From Chlamydiota bacterium (lineage in GTDB: Bacteria > Chlamydiota > Chlamydiia > Chlamydiales > Parachlamydiaceae), in the NCBI GenBank assembly GCA_013287915.1, contig JABDCX010000022.1, positions 1 through 32,308 on the forward strand: a stretch of DNA of 32,308 nucleotides. Direction: 5' to 3'. The stretch's first letter is position 1. Every line of letters begins with the position of its first letter. Position numbers and translations under genes: made by a program. The notes below the pieces were generated by a model. It was not told the origin of the DNA, ran no database searches, and worked only from the letters and a program-made list of their open reading frames with translations. Shown here piece by piece: positions 8,558-15,707 of the stretch.

Positions 8558-8688
8558 TTCTTAGTCTGTTGCGATTTTATTCTTTTTATTTTTTAAATTA
8601 ATCAAATTATCTCTGTATACTAATATTAAATTTTTGCTATTATAAGGTTAGCTAGCTTAAAGACCGTGTATATAACCGGAGGTTACCT

Positions 8689-8922
8689 ATGAAATTCATT
8701 TGGAACTTTTTCTTCTTTGGGATCTTGTTTTACCTGATCTCTTTGGCATTCCCAGACACGTTCCACACGCTCGTGTCATGGGCAAACCAAATCGTCGCCT
8801 TTTTTAAAGACCTGATCATGGGCGTCGTCGACAAAGTGCAACATGAGATGCCAGCGACACCAGCCCATCCAGCTGAACCAGCTAAAATGATGGTGCTCTT
8901 TTTAAGCTCACTGCTTAAATAG
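8689..8922 (+). CDS. Small membrane protein, 77 residues
   Basis: A strong ribosome site (GGAGG, 6 to 7 bases upstream) precedes the ATG. Residues 3-22 are a membrane segment rich in Phe, residues 28-45 form a hydrophobic or amphipathic helix, and a Pro/Ala repeat (PATPAHPAEPAK) leads to a short hydrophobic end (MMVLFLSSLL). The 131-base upstream gap is AT-rich. The protein is not recognised. The good ribosome site and the terminator immediately downstream support it as a real gene. Confidence 0.72.
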   Translation: MKFIWNFFFFGILFYLISLAFPDTFHTLVSWANQIVAFFKDLIMGVVDKVQHEMPATPAHPAEPAKMMVLFLSSLLK

Positions 8923-8933
8923 AAAAAATCCAA

Positions 8934-8964
8934 AAATTCGGGCACGATTGCCGTGCCCGAATTT
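8934..8964. terminator. Bidirectional rho-independent terminator
   Basis: A perfect 12-bp stem (AAATTCGGGCAC, 8934-8945, with its complement at 8953-8964) encloses a 7-base loop. It sits between the 3' ends of the convergent 77-residue gene and brnQ. On the minus strand the stem is followed by TTTTTGGATTTTTT, a good U-run for terminating brnQ. On the plus strand the following U-run is short. Confidence 0.85.
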
Positions 8965-8973
8965 CAGTTCCAC

Positions 8974-10134
8974 CTACATCCAGAAATATGTACCAATGCT
9001 TATCAGCAGGACGATCAAGACAGGCATTTTGACTGTTTCGATTCCGTGCGTCTTATAAAGAAAATTCATCGCTGTCAACGCGATCAGCGCAGGGTAGCAG
9101 ACCGTCAGAATGGGGAATAAGAACGCCGCAATCCCACTGAAGTTGAGGGTCGACACAAAAAAGGCAATGATCAGCGTTGCAAGAAGAGACAATTGGTAGT
9201 TCACCTTTCCCATCGTCACATCGTTATGCAAAAACTCAGCAAAAACTGCAGCTAGGGCAATCGCTGTCGTTAAGCAGGCAAGTGCCACAGCTAAGCAAGC
9301 GACGAGCGCAGCATTGGCCCCGAGAATTTGAACAGCCAGCGTGCTGATCAGCTCGTCGGGCGGCAATCCAGCCAGGTTGGCGCTATGGAAAGAGGAGACA
9401 TAGCTAAAGCCGATGTACACCAGAGCAAGGAGAGAAGCTCCAATGACAGAGGCCTTAAATGTCGTCATGATCAGCTTTCGCTGCGTGTTTTCCTCTGCCA
9501 CAATTGTCGTTCGCATGCAGGCGATGATGACGGATGAGAAGAAGAGTGCTCCTGGAAGATCCATAAATAAATAGCCATCTTGCAACCCTTGTAAGAAGAG
9601 CTTAAACGCCGCTGTTGGATTTTGTGGAGCTTCTGGAGCCGTCCATAATCCCTTAAAAATGATGATGGCAAGGCTGCCGAGAAGCAATGGTGTAAGGACA
9701 TAACCCAAACTATCGATGATCGTGTTTTTCTTAAACGTAAAGAGCCAGATCACGACGCAAGAAAAGAAGCTAAAAAAGGGCAGTGACACTCCTGGCAAAA
9801 ATGTTTTTGCCGTGGAGTAAGAAAGGGCAATGCAGCGGGGCATCGCGCCAAAAGGACCAATGAGTCCCATTAGCAGGAGTGCAAAGAGGAATCCTGGAAC
9901 GATTCCAATACGGCTAAAGAAGGCAGTGTAGTTGCCGTTGAATAGCGTCATTGCAGCTAGACCGAAAAAGGGAACGCCAACAGCTGTGATCAACAACCCT
10001 GTGATGGCTGGTAGATTCTGATCTTGTGCGATTTGCCCAAGAGCTAAAGGGAACACGACGTTTCCGGCTCCGAAAAACATCGAGAACATGGCAAGCCCCG
10101 TGGCTATGATTGTGGAAGTTTTTGAATGTGACAT
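8974..10134 (-). CDS. brnQ: Branched-chain amino acid transporter, BrnQ family (LIVCS)
   Basis: The product has 387 residues when started at the ATG at 10134, which has the ribosome site GAGGAGA a few bases upstream; longer frames upstream lack one. The N-terminus (GLAMFSMFFGAGNVVFPLALG) carries the BrnQ signature, and about 12 hydrophobic segments follow. Known role: import of leucine, isoleucine and valine across the inner membrane with sodium or protons. Amino-acid import of this kind is common in obligate intracellular bacteria. The gene is transcribed alone, with a terminator at its 3' end and divergent sodC upstream. Confidence 0.92.
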   Translation of the reverse strand: MSHSKTSTIIATGLAMFSMFFGAGNVVFPLALGQIAQDQNLPAITGLLITAVGVPFFGLAAMTLFNGNYTAFFSRIGIVPGFLFALLLMGLIGPFGAMPRCIALSYSTAKTFLPGVSLPFFSFFSCVVIWLFTFKKNTIIDSLGYVLTPLLLGSLAIIIFKGLWTAPEAPQNPTAAFKLFLQGLQDGYLFMDLPGALFFSSVIIACMRTTIVAEENTQRKLIMTTFKASVIGASLLALVYIGFSYVSSFHSANLAGLPPDELISTLAVQILGANAALVACLAVALACLTTAIALAAVFAEFLHNDVTMGKVNYQLSLLATLIIAFFVSTLNFSGIAAFLFPILTVCYPALIALTAMNFLYKTHGIETVKMPVLIVLLISIGTYFWM

Positions 10135-10326
10135 AATCTCCTCTGGGATAAAGGTCTTTTTTGTTAATTTTTTTAAGATATAAAATTGTAGAAACGGGTG
10201 AGGATATGTGCGCGCTAGCGCACAAGCAAGACGAGAATACCCACGCAAATCACGTCGGCTGCACACTGTGCACCCTCAAACATACTGACTGACGATGATT
10301 TTGCCATGGTTTTACCTTATAAATTT

Positions 10327-10352
10327 AAAAGATACGTTAACGGATCTTTTTT
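10327..10352. other. Long palindrome between brnQ and sodC
   Basis: AAAAGATACG (10327-10336) and CGGATCTTTT (10341-10350) pair in 9 of 10 positions around TTAA, followed by TT. It could be an operator for one of the divergent genes or a two-way terminator. Its place upstream of sodC but outside any gene end favours an operator, which is an inference. Confidence 0.4.
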
Positions 10353-10372
10353 AGCAACTCAAAAAAATCCTA

Positions 10373-10400
10373 TTGCAAAAACAGCCTCTGGTTTTAAGAT
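10373..10400 (+). promoter_or_regulatory. Candidate sodC promoter
   Basis: TTGCAA (10373-10378) and TAAGAT (10395-10400) are 16 bases apart, each matching 4 of 6 consensus bases. They end 26 bases before the sodC ATG. The ribosome site AGGAGG (10416-10421) lies between. Confidence 0.33.
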
Positions 10401-10426
10401 GTATTTTTGCAACCTAGGAGGATCAA

Positions 10427-10969
10427 ATGAATTTAAAATTTTTAGCAGGGATTTCTGCAATTGTCGTCGCTTTAGCTCTCTACGCTGCGATCATGCCCAT
10501 CGTGAATCGAAATATGATGGGCAATGACCCTGTGGATAAGGCTGTTGCCGTCTTAAAAGCAACGGAAGGGAACAAAGTAGAGGGGACGGTCACCTTTACG
10601 AAAGTGGATGGGGGAGTTCTCATCGTCGCTGATGTCATTAACCTCAAACCGGGAAAACATGGCTTTCACGTGCATGAACACGGGGATTGCAGCGCTCACG
10701 ACGCTTCGTCAGCGGGCGGTCACTTCAACCCAACCAATTCCAAGCACGGCGGACCAGACTCTCCAGAGAGGCACGTGGGCGATCTTGGCAACCTGGTTGC
10801 CGATGCCAATGGCAAGGCGCATTACGAAAGAGTCGACAAGCTCATCACACTAGAAGGGCCCGATTCCGTCGTGGGACGTTCTGTTGTTGTGCACGTCGGT
10901 GAAGATGATTTCACCACCCAACCCACAGGCAACTCCGGCGCTCGCATCGCCTGTGGCGCAATCGAGTAA
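10427..10969 (+). CDS. sodC: Membrane-anchored Cu/Zn superoxide dismutase
   Basis: The product has 180 residues. All metal ligands are present: H81, H83 and H156 for copper, H99 bridging, and H107, H116 and D119 for zinc. The disulfide pair is C88 and C176, and the active-site Arg is R173 in GNSGARIACG. Residues 5-24 are a hydrophobic segment without an obvious cleavage site, so the enzyme is probably anchored to the outer face of the inner membrane. Known reaction: dismutation of superoxide to hydrogen peroxide and oxygen in the periplasm. A strong ribosome site AGGAGG is 5 bases before the ATG. The presence of a periplasmic SOD fits a bacterium facing phagocyte oxidants. Confidence 0.96.
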   Translation: MNLKFLAGISAIVVALALYAAIMPIVNRNMMGNDPVDKAVAVLKATEGNKVEGTVTFTKVDGGVLIVADVINLKPGKHGFHVHEHGDCSAHDASSAGGHFNPTNSKHGGPDSPERHVGDLGNLVADANGKAHYERVDKLITLEGPDSVVGRSVVVHVGEDDFTTQPTGNSGARIACGAIE

Positions 10970-11002
10970 TTCACCCAACAGGAGCAGGGGTTAATAGACA
11001 TT

Positions 11003-11034
11003 CGTGCCCGTGCCCGCGTGCGTGCCCGTGCCCG
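11003..11034. repeat. Short GTGCCC-based direct repeat
   Basis: The 14-base unit CGTGCCCGTGCCCG occurs at 11003-11016 and again at 11021-11034, separated by CGTG. Each unit is itself made of GTGCCC repeats. It lies between sodC and the 3' end of the first barrel gene. It is a low-complexity sequence of unknown meaning. Confidence 0.7.
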
Positions 11035-11042
11035 AAAGCTGC

Positions 11043-11058
11043 GGTAGCATCTGCTACC
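11043..11058. terminator. Hairpin between convergent sodC and barrel gene
   Basis: GGTAGCA and TGCTACC form a perfect 7-bp stem around a 2-base loop. It lies 12 bases from the stop of the minus-strand barrel gene and 74 bases after sodC. Neither side has a long U-run (plus side CCCCCGTTTAGG), so it is only a weak terminator candidate. Confidence 0.4.
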
Positions 11059-11070
11059 CCCGTTTAGGTC

Positions 11071-12375
11071 TTAAGAATTCTGAAATGTCACGAGGAAAGT
11101 TTGGCTTTGGCTGCTGCATGAGTTTGATGCTGTGACCGTGATTTGCACTTGGGGTGTGTTAGTCGTGCTAGGCGGCACACTTGCTGTAATGATACCGGTT
11201 TGAGGGTCAATTGTGACATGCCAAGGTCCAGCGTTCGGAGAAACAATAGTAATAACGGAGGTGAGGCTATAGGAAATTGGAGGATCTCCGGTAAAGAAGG
11301 ACGTTACGTCAATTGTTTGCGTTTTTAAGTTAGAGGTGTGATTAGGAATCTGGCTGACGATTGTGACGGGGTTGCAATTTGTTGTGACGAGTTCTTCAGC
11401 CGTGACTAAAACGGTTGGGATGTAGACCCCCGGCTTTGAGACCCAAGCAATCAGGTCTTGGCAGGTGCTTGAACAGGATGTTGGACAGCACATGTCTGTT
11501 GGACCGCAGTTGTTGCGGTGTGGCCCGAATACAAATCCCACTTCAACCCCAAACGTCGTGCTGCTCGGAAGGTCGGTTTTGCCCCACACGTATCCGCCAA
11601 AAAGGCCTAAGGAAAGGATTCCGTAAGAGCTGTCACATTGCCAATCTAACAACACCTCAGCAAAATTATAAGCCCGTTTGAATTGCGCATCGATATTCAA
11701 TCCGAGATTTTCGCTGAAGCGTTGGCTAAAGGCCACGCTTCCGCTGACACCTTTTAACGAGCGGTCACCGCAATCAAGCTCTTTGTCGTAGCGGAGGTTG
11801 TTATAGCCAAGGCCAAGAGAAAACAACCCGCAATCCCAGGGGATAATGTCGAAGCCAACTTCGGCGTCGAAATAACGTGATCCAGCCAATCGTCTAGCGA
11901 CGGTGAGAGCTGGCTGATCCGAGCATGTCAGCGTAGAGAGTCTTTGATTTCCTGCATAAGCACTAGAAGCGTCGACGTAAAGAGAGCGAATCCATTGACA
12001 ATCGAACACATACTGGTAGCGCCCACCAACAGCGTATTGATCAACCCAACGACGCGCTTTGCCCGTGATGAAATTGTAGCCGAGTTTCTGACCTAAATAC
12101 TCTGCGCCGAATTTGATCTGGTGGCCGTCGTAGATCGCTCCAGCAGTTCCGTTGACGCGGCAGCTTTTCGGGCCGAATTCGCCTAAGAAAGCAACGGCAA
12201 ATTCATCGCCAACTACGAAAGGCGTAAGCCTCAATTGAGCGACGCCAAAGTAGTTGCATGTGGTTTGATTTGTTAGGTGGTCGCATGTGATTGGCTCGTC
12301 TGCTATAAGAAGAGATGTTGTCAGGGATGCGGAGAGGACGGCTAACCAGATAATCGCTCTAATACAGTATTTCAT
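11071..12375 (-). CDS. Cys-rich outer-membrane barrel protein with C-terminal Ig-like domain (paralogue A)
   Basis: The product has 434 residues with a signal peptide (residues 1-25, ending LLIADE). Residues about 40-285 show alternating hydrophobic strands rich in Tyr and Gly (GGRYQYVF, GLGYNNLRYDKEL, LGLFGGYVWGKTDL) and end in VGFVFGP, as in an outer-membrane barrel. A Cys-rich linker (residues 290-305, five Cys within CGPTDMCCPTSCSSTC) and an Ig-like domain (about 335-434, TIDPQTGIITASVP ... QVQITVTASNSC ... FLVTF, like putative Ig/cadherin-type domains) follow. There are 16 Cys in total, which suggests disulfide cross-linking as in the chlamydial outer-membrane complex. It is paralogous to the next upstream gene and has the same promoter. 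A porin role is inferred. Confidence 0.85.
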   Translation of the reverse strand: MKYCIRAIIWLAVLSASLTTSLLIADEPITCDHLTNQTTCNYFGVAQLRLTPFVVGDEFAVAFLGEFGPKSCRVNGTAGAIYDGHQIKFGAEYLGQKLGYNFITGKARRWVDQYAVGGRYQYVFDCQWIRSLYVDASSAYAGNQRLSTLTCSDQPALTVARRLAGSRYFDAEVGFDIIPWDCGLFSLGLGYNNLRYDKELDCGDRSLKGVSGSVAFSQRFSENLGLNIDAQFKRAYNFAEVLLDWQCDSSYGILSLGLFGGYVWGKTDLPSSTTFGVEVGFVFGPHRNNCGPTDMCCPTSCSSTCQDLIAWVSKPGVYIPTVLVTAEELVTTNCNPVTIVSQIPNHTSNLKTQTIDVTSFFTGDPPISYSLTSVITIVSPNAGPWHVTIDPQTGIITASVPPSTTNTPQVQITVTASNSCSSQSQTFLVTFQNS

Positions 12376-12652
12376 AAGTATGTCTCCTGCGGTAAAGCAA
12401 ATTTTGATAGCAGATTAGCTGAAACTTGAAAAGAGAAATTGTGCTATAGCGTTTATAGCGCGCCAGTTTTTTAAGCCGACACAGCCTGAATCTGTCGCAG
12501 CTTCGCAGCTGCAATTTTCCAACTCTTCACCGCGGGCCCACGCCCGCGGCTACCCGCTGCCGCTGCTTCGCAGCTAGGGCTCACGCCCAAGCCAGCACGG
12601 AATTACCTATGTTGAAAAGGTCCGAACTTCAGGTCCGCTCCAGTTTAGGGTA
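12376..12652. repeat. Palindrome cluster between the two barrel paralogues (REP/BIME-like)
   Basis: Besides the promoter of paralogue A, this 277-bp gap holds at least four hairpins in a row: CGACA with TGTCG (12477-12497), GCAGCT with AGCTGC around TCGC (12497-12512), an 8-bp stem CCGCGGGC with GCCCGCGG (12530-12549), and GGGC with GCCC (12577-12588). The GC content is much higher than in neighbouring gaps. The arrangement resembles dispersed palindromic (REP-like) intergenic elements. No REP-associated transposase is in the window. Confidence 0.6.
12404..12432 (-). promoter_or_regulatory. Promoter of barrel paralogue A
   Basis: Read on the minus strand: TTTTCA, 17 bases, TATCAA, with TGC just before the -10 (extended -10). 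The same boxes at the same spacing precede paralogue B although the spacer sequences differ in places, which supports function. The -10 ends 28 bases before the ATG. Confidence 0.6.
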
Positions 12653-13960
12653 TTAAAAAGATCCAAAGCTCATAGTGAATGTTTGGCTCTGGCTATTGCA
12701 GCCGTTTGAAGCTGTGACTGTGATTTGCACGGTGGTTTGTGCAAGAAAATTGTTGGGTACACTTGCAGTAATGACACCCGCTTGATTAACCGACACCGTC
12801 CAAGGTGCCGGAGTAACCGGATTGAGTTGTACTGACGTGACGCTATAGGTAATTGGCGAAGAACTTGAAAAAAAGTTTGAAACAGGAAGCGTTTGTGTTG
12901 TGCTGCTAGAACTTGGTTGATTTGGAATTGTGCTGACGATGGAGACGGGGGTGCAGTTAGAAACTGTCGTGACGAGTTCCTCAGCTGTGACCAAGACCGT
13001 TGGGATGTAGACGCCTGGGGTAGAGACCCAAGCAATCAGGTCTTGGCAGGGGTTTGAGCAGGGGGTTGAGCAACAGAAGTCTGCTGGGTAGCAGTTGTTG
13101 CTATCAGGCCCGAACACAAATCCGATTTCAACCCCAAATGTGGTGCTGCTGGGCAGATCAGTTTTGCCCCATACATATCCGCCAAAGAGGCCTAAAGAGA
13201 GCATTCCGCAGCCGGTTTCGCATTGCCAATCGATCATTGCTTCGGCGTAGTTGTAAGCTCTTCTGAATTGCGCATCGATATTTAAGCCTAGATTTTCAGT
13301 GAGGCGCTGATTAAAGGCCGCGCTTCCACTGATGCCCTTAAAGGAGCGATCGCCGCATTCGAGTTCTTTGTCGTAGCGGAGGTTGTTATAGCCAACGCCG
13401 ACAGAAAATAGCCCGCAGCTCCAGGGAGCCACTTGAATGCCCACTTCAGCGTCGAAGTAACGAGATCCGGCTAAACGTCTATCAACTGTCGTAGTCGTGA
13501 GTGTTGTTACACAATCCAGCGGTGAGAAGCTGTGGTTCCCTGCATAAGCGCTAGAGGCATCGAAATAAAGAGAGTTGATCCAACCACAGTTAAACATATA
13601 CTGATAACGTCCACCTACTGCGTATTGATTCACCCATTTCTCGACTCTGCCGGTGAGAAAGTTGTAGTTGAATTTTTGTGCCAAATACTCAGCTCCAAAC
13701 TTGATCTGGTGGCAGTCGTAGATCGCTCCAGCAGTTCCATTGACGCGCCAGCTTTTTGGGCCAACTTCGCCCAAGAACGCCACGGCAAAGTCATCCGCAA
13801 CGACGAACGGCAGTCTCAGTTGTGCGACGCCAAAGTAGTTATTCGTCGTATGATTTGTTTGGTGATCGCATGTGATCGTATCATCTGCTACAAGCAGAGC
13901 TGTTGTCATGTGCGTACAGAGCAGGGCTAATCCGAAAATGGCCTTCATTGCATTCTTCAT
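12653..13960 (-). CDS. Cys-rich outer-membrane barrel protein with C-terminal Ig-like domain (paralogue B)
   Basis: The product has 435 residues with the same plan as paralogue A: signal peptide (about 1-25), barrel-like part with identical stretches such as KTDLPSSTTFGVE and GFVFGP, Cys-rich linker (CCSTPCSNPCQ) and C-terminal Ig-like domain ending in SQSQTFTMSFGSF. The segment QDLIAWV-x-PGVYIPTVLVTAEELVTT is nearly identical in both proteins. The ribosome site AAGGAG lies 10 bases before the ATG at 13960. Tandem duplication is evident. The barrel and linker regions are conserved, while the Ig-like domain diverges the most. Transport or adhesion roles are inferred. Confidence 0.85.
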   Translation of the reverse strand: MKNAMKAIFGLALLCTHMTTALLVADDTITCDHQTNHTTNNYFGVAQLRLPFVVADDFAVAFLGEVGPKSWRVNGTAGAIYDCHQIKFGAEYLAQKFNYNFLTGRVEKWVNQYAVGGRYQYMFNCGWINSLYFDASSAYAGNHSFSPLDCVTTLTTTTVDRRLAGSRYFDAEVGIQVAPWSCGLFSVGVGYNNLRYDKELECGDRSFKGISGSAAFNQRLTENLGLNIDAQFRRAYNYAEAMIDWQCETGCGMLSLGLFGGYVWGKTDLPSSTTFGVEIGFVFGPDSNNCYPADFCCSTPCSNPCQDLIAWVSTPGVYIPTVLVTAEELVTTVSNCTPVSIVSTIPNQPSSSSTTQTLPVSNFFSSSSPITYSVTSVQLNPVTPAPWTVSVNQAGVITASVPNNFLAQTTVQITVTASNGCNSQSQTFTMSFGSF

Positions 13961-13992
13961 GATGAAGTGTCTCCTTTAATTTAAAGAACACT

Positions 13993-14021
13993 TTGATAGC
14001 AGATTTCGCAAAACCTGAAAA
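13993..14021 (-). promoter_or_regulatory. Promoter of barrel paralogue B
   Basis: Minus strand: TTTTCA, 17 bases ending TGC, TATCAA, matching the promoter of paralogue A box for box. It begins 7 bases after the miaB stop codon, so the barrel gene has its own transcription start just past miaB. Confidence 0.6.
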
Positions 14022-14027
14022 GAGAAA

Positions 14028-15344
14028 TTACAATTTGTCGCCTAAAAGAGTCTGGTGGGAATAGCCATGCACGTGAATTTTTTGTAGAGTGCCGATCAGG
14101 CTTTCGTCACCGTGAAAGAGGACGTTTTTCCAGCAACGGGTTCTCCCTTTGAGCAGGGTATCGTCTTTGAAATTTTTCGCCTCGACTAAAACTTCGACCG
14201 TTTGCCCAAGAAATGTTTGCCTTTGTTTAGTGACGATCTCTTCTTGCAAAGAGATCAGCCGCTTATGCCTCTCTTCTTTTACCTCCTCAGGGACATCATC
14301 TTTCCAGCGCATGGCGGGTGTTCCTTTTCGAGGGCTATAGGTGAAGAGGAACGCAACGGAAAATTCAAGGGCTTTTAGCTGATCGTAGGTGGCTTGAAAG
14401 TCTTCTTCAGTCTCTGTGGGGAAGCCGACGATGATGTCTGTGCCGAGGGCAACGTTTGGCACTAAGGAGCGCAAAAGAGAAACCTTTTCTAGATACTGCT
14501 CCACCGTGTACATCCGGTGCATTTTCTTTAAAATGCGGTTTGACCCTGCTTGCAAGGGAAAATGGACAAACTCGCAAAGCGTTCGTAGATCTCGAATAGC
14601 TAACATGAGCTCGTGGGAGATGTCGACAGGATGGCTCGTCATAAAGCGGACCCGTTCCAATCCAGGAATCGCATCGATCTTGTACAAGAGATCGTGGAAG
14701 AGGGTGCTCCATTCGGGTTTGTCTTTGCCGTAGCTGTTGACGTTTTGCCCCAGGAGAGTGATCTCTTTGTACCCATTGTCGACGAGCTGTCGGCACTCGT
14801 CCAAGATATTGTCGGGGTGGCGAGAGACCTCTGGGCCGCGCGTGTAGGGGACGACGCAGTAGGTGCAATATTTGTCGCAGCCTCGGATGATTGAAACGTG
14901 CGCTTTGACTTTGTCTTTGCGGTAGGCGCCTGCATAATCGAGTTCAAATTGAAACTGGTCGTCTGTTCGCAAGGTTTGTGTTCCACCTGCTAAGACTTCA
15001 TCGAGCACGTTGTTGAGGTCGTGAATATTGTTTGTTCCAAGGACAAAATCGATGTGGGGCAGCTTTTGAAAGAGACTTTGTTTTTTTGCATTGGCCATGC
15101 ATCCCGTCACACCAATGTAGGGACGGTGGTGCAGGTTTTTCCCAAGTAAACCCAATTTGCCAAGGACTTTCCGTTCGGCAAGGTCGCGGATTGAGCAGGT
15201 GTTAAAGATGAGGAGATCGGCTTGCTCTTCTTCTTCGATGAGGGTCAGTCCGCGCGTGCGGAGTTGGCCGATCATGATCTCGCTATCAAGCTCGTTCATC
15301 TGGCAGCCGTACGTTTTGACGTAAAATGTTTTGAGTGGACGCAT
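14028..15344 (-). CDS. miaB: tRNA-2-methylthio-N6-dimethylallyladenosine synthase MiaB
   Basis: The product has 438 residues, normal for MiaB. The N-terminal methylthiotransferase domain has the three cluster Cys C14 (KTYGCQMN), C50 (FNTCSIRD) and C82 (VTGCMA). The radical SAM motif is C156-x3-C160-x2-C163 (RGCDKYCTYCVVPYTRG). The C-terminal part has the TRAM domain (about residues 375-436: GQTVEVLVEA, LLKGRTRCWKNVLF). Known reaction: SAM-dependent methylthiolation of i6A37 in tRNA. It shares the window with ttcA, another tRNA sulfur-modification gene, but they are not in one operon. A terminator-like hairpin lies just upstream of the ribosome site. Confidence 0.96.
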   Translation of the reverse strand: MRPLKTFYVKTYGCQMNELDSEIMIGQLRTRGLTLIEEEEQADLLIFNTCSIRDLAERKVLGKLGLLGKNLHHRPYIGVTGCMANAKKQSLFQKLPHIDFVLGTNNIHDLNNVLDEVLAGGTQTLRTDDQFQFELDYAGAYRKDKVKAHVSIIRGCDKYCTYCVVPYTRGPEVSRHPDNILDECRQLVDNGYKEITLLGQNVNSYGKDKPEWSTLFHDLLYKIDAIPGLERVRFMTSHPVDISHELMLAIRDLRTLCEFVHFPLQAGSNRILKKMHRMYTVEQYLEKVSLLRSLVPNVALGTDIIVGFPTETEEDFQATYDQLKALEFSVAFLFTYSPRKGTPAMRWKDDVPEEVKEERHKRLISLQEEIVTKQRQTFLGQTVEVLVEAKNFKDDTLLKGRTRCWKNVLFHGDESLIGTLQKIHVHGYSHQTLLGDKL

Positions 15345-15357
15345 CCGCCTTCCTTTC

Positions 15358-15378
15358 TAAAAAAGTAGATAGTCTACT
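15358..15378 (-). terminator. Terminator or attenuator just upstream of miaB
   Basis: On the minus strand AGTAGA and TCTACT pair around CTA and are followed by six T. The end lies 14 bases before the miaB ATG, leaving just room for its ribosome site. It could stop transcripts arriving from the MDR gene. The stem is only 6 bp and AT-rich, so it may be weak. Confidence 0.4.
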
Positions 15379-15471
15379 CGGTTTTATCTCAAAACTCAAG
15401 TGTTTCCACAAAACTTTTCTGTAAATTCATAAATGATTTTCTAAGCACACGAACGCTGAGGGCAAATAAAT

Positions 15472-15625
15472 ATATAAACGCAAAGTCGCAAAGACGCAAA
15501 GAAGGGTAAATTAAACAAAAACGTCTAGACTAGTGAGTAAAAATTTATCTTTTTTGGTCCTGACATTAGAGTCCACTACACACCATAGGGGCCCTCTTTG
15601 CGTCTTTGCGCCTTTGCGTTTATAT
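15472..15625. mobile_element. MITE-like element with 34-35 bp inverted ends
   Basis: The arm at 15472-15506 and the complement of 15592-15625 agree at all but one substitution and one inserted base. Each arm contains three CGCAAAG units at 8-base spacing (ACGCAAAG, TCGCAAAG or GCGCAAAG, ACGCAAAG). The arms enclose 85 bp with no coding capacity. Words of this kind (AACGCAAAGACGC) are known to me as dispersed repeats in various bacterial genomes. No clear target-site duplication is visible. In RNA it would fold into a long hairpin. Confidence 0.6.
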
Positions 15626-15707
15626 CCTTCAGAAACCAAAAAGACTTTTGACCCCGTTGCATTTACGGATAGGTTCATGAAAAATGGCTTTTTTGTAGCT
15701 GTAGCTG

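Larger units (their letters stand above)
10135..10426. promoter_or_regulatory. Divergent brnQ/sodC intergenic region
   Basis: This region of about 290 bp separates brnQ (minus) and sodC (plus). It contains a stem of GTGCGC with its complement around a GCTA loop (about 10207-10222), the AT-flanked palindrome at 10327-10350 and a candidate sodC promoter. I see no gene or RNA in it. Confidence 0.5.
15345..15707. other. Gene-free stretch between miaB and the MDR gene
   Basis: This 363-bp gap has no credible gene. It contains, from left to right, the ribosome site of miaB, a terminator-like hairpin (15358-15378), about 90 bp of AT-rich DNA, and the inverted-repeat element at 15472-15625. The remaining 80 bp to the stop of the MDR gene are unremarkable. 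Confidence 0.7.

Noticed and set aside
10210-10266. Upstream start of brnQ at 10266
   Set aside because: The extra 44 residues are not hydrophobic in the way of the family, and the ATG at 10134 has a strong ribosome site directly before the conserved N-terminus.
15472-15625. CRISPR-like array because of repeated CGCAAAG words
   Set aside because: The repeats are 8 bases apart with no spacers and are arranged as an inverted pair; no cas genes are present.
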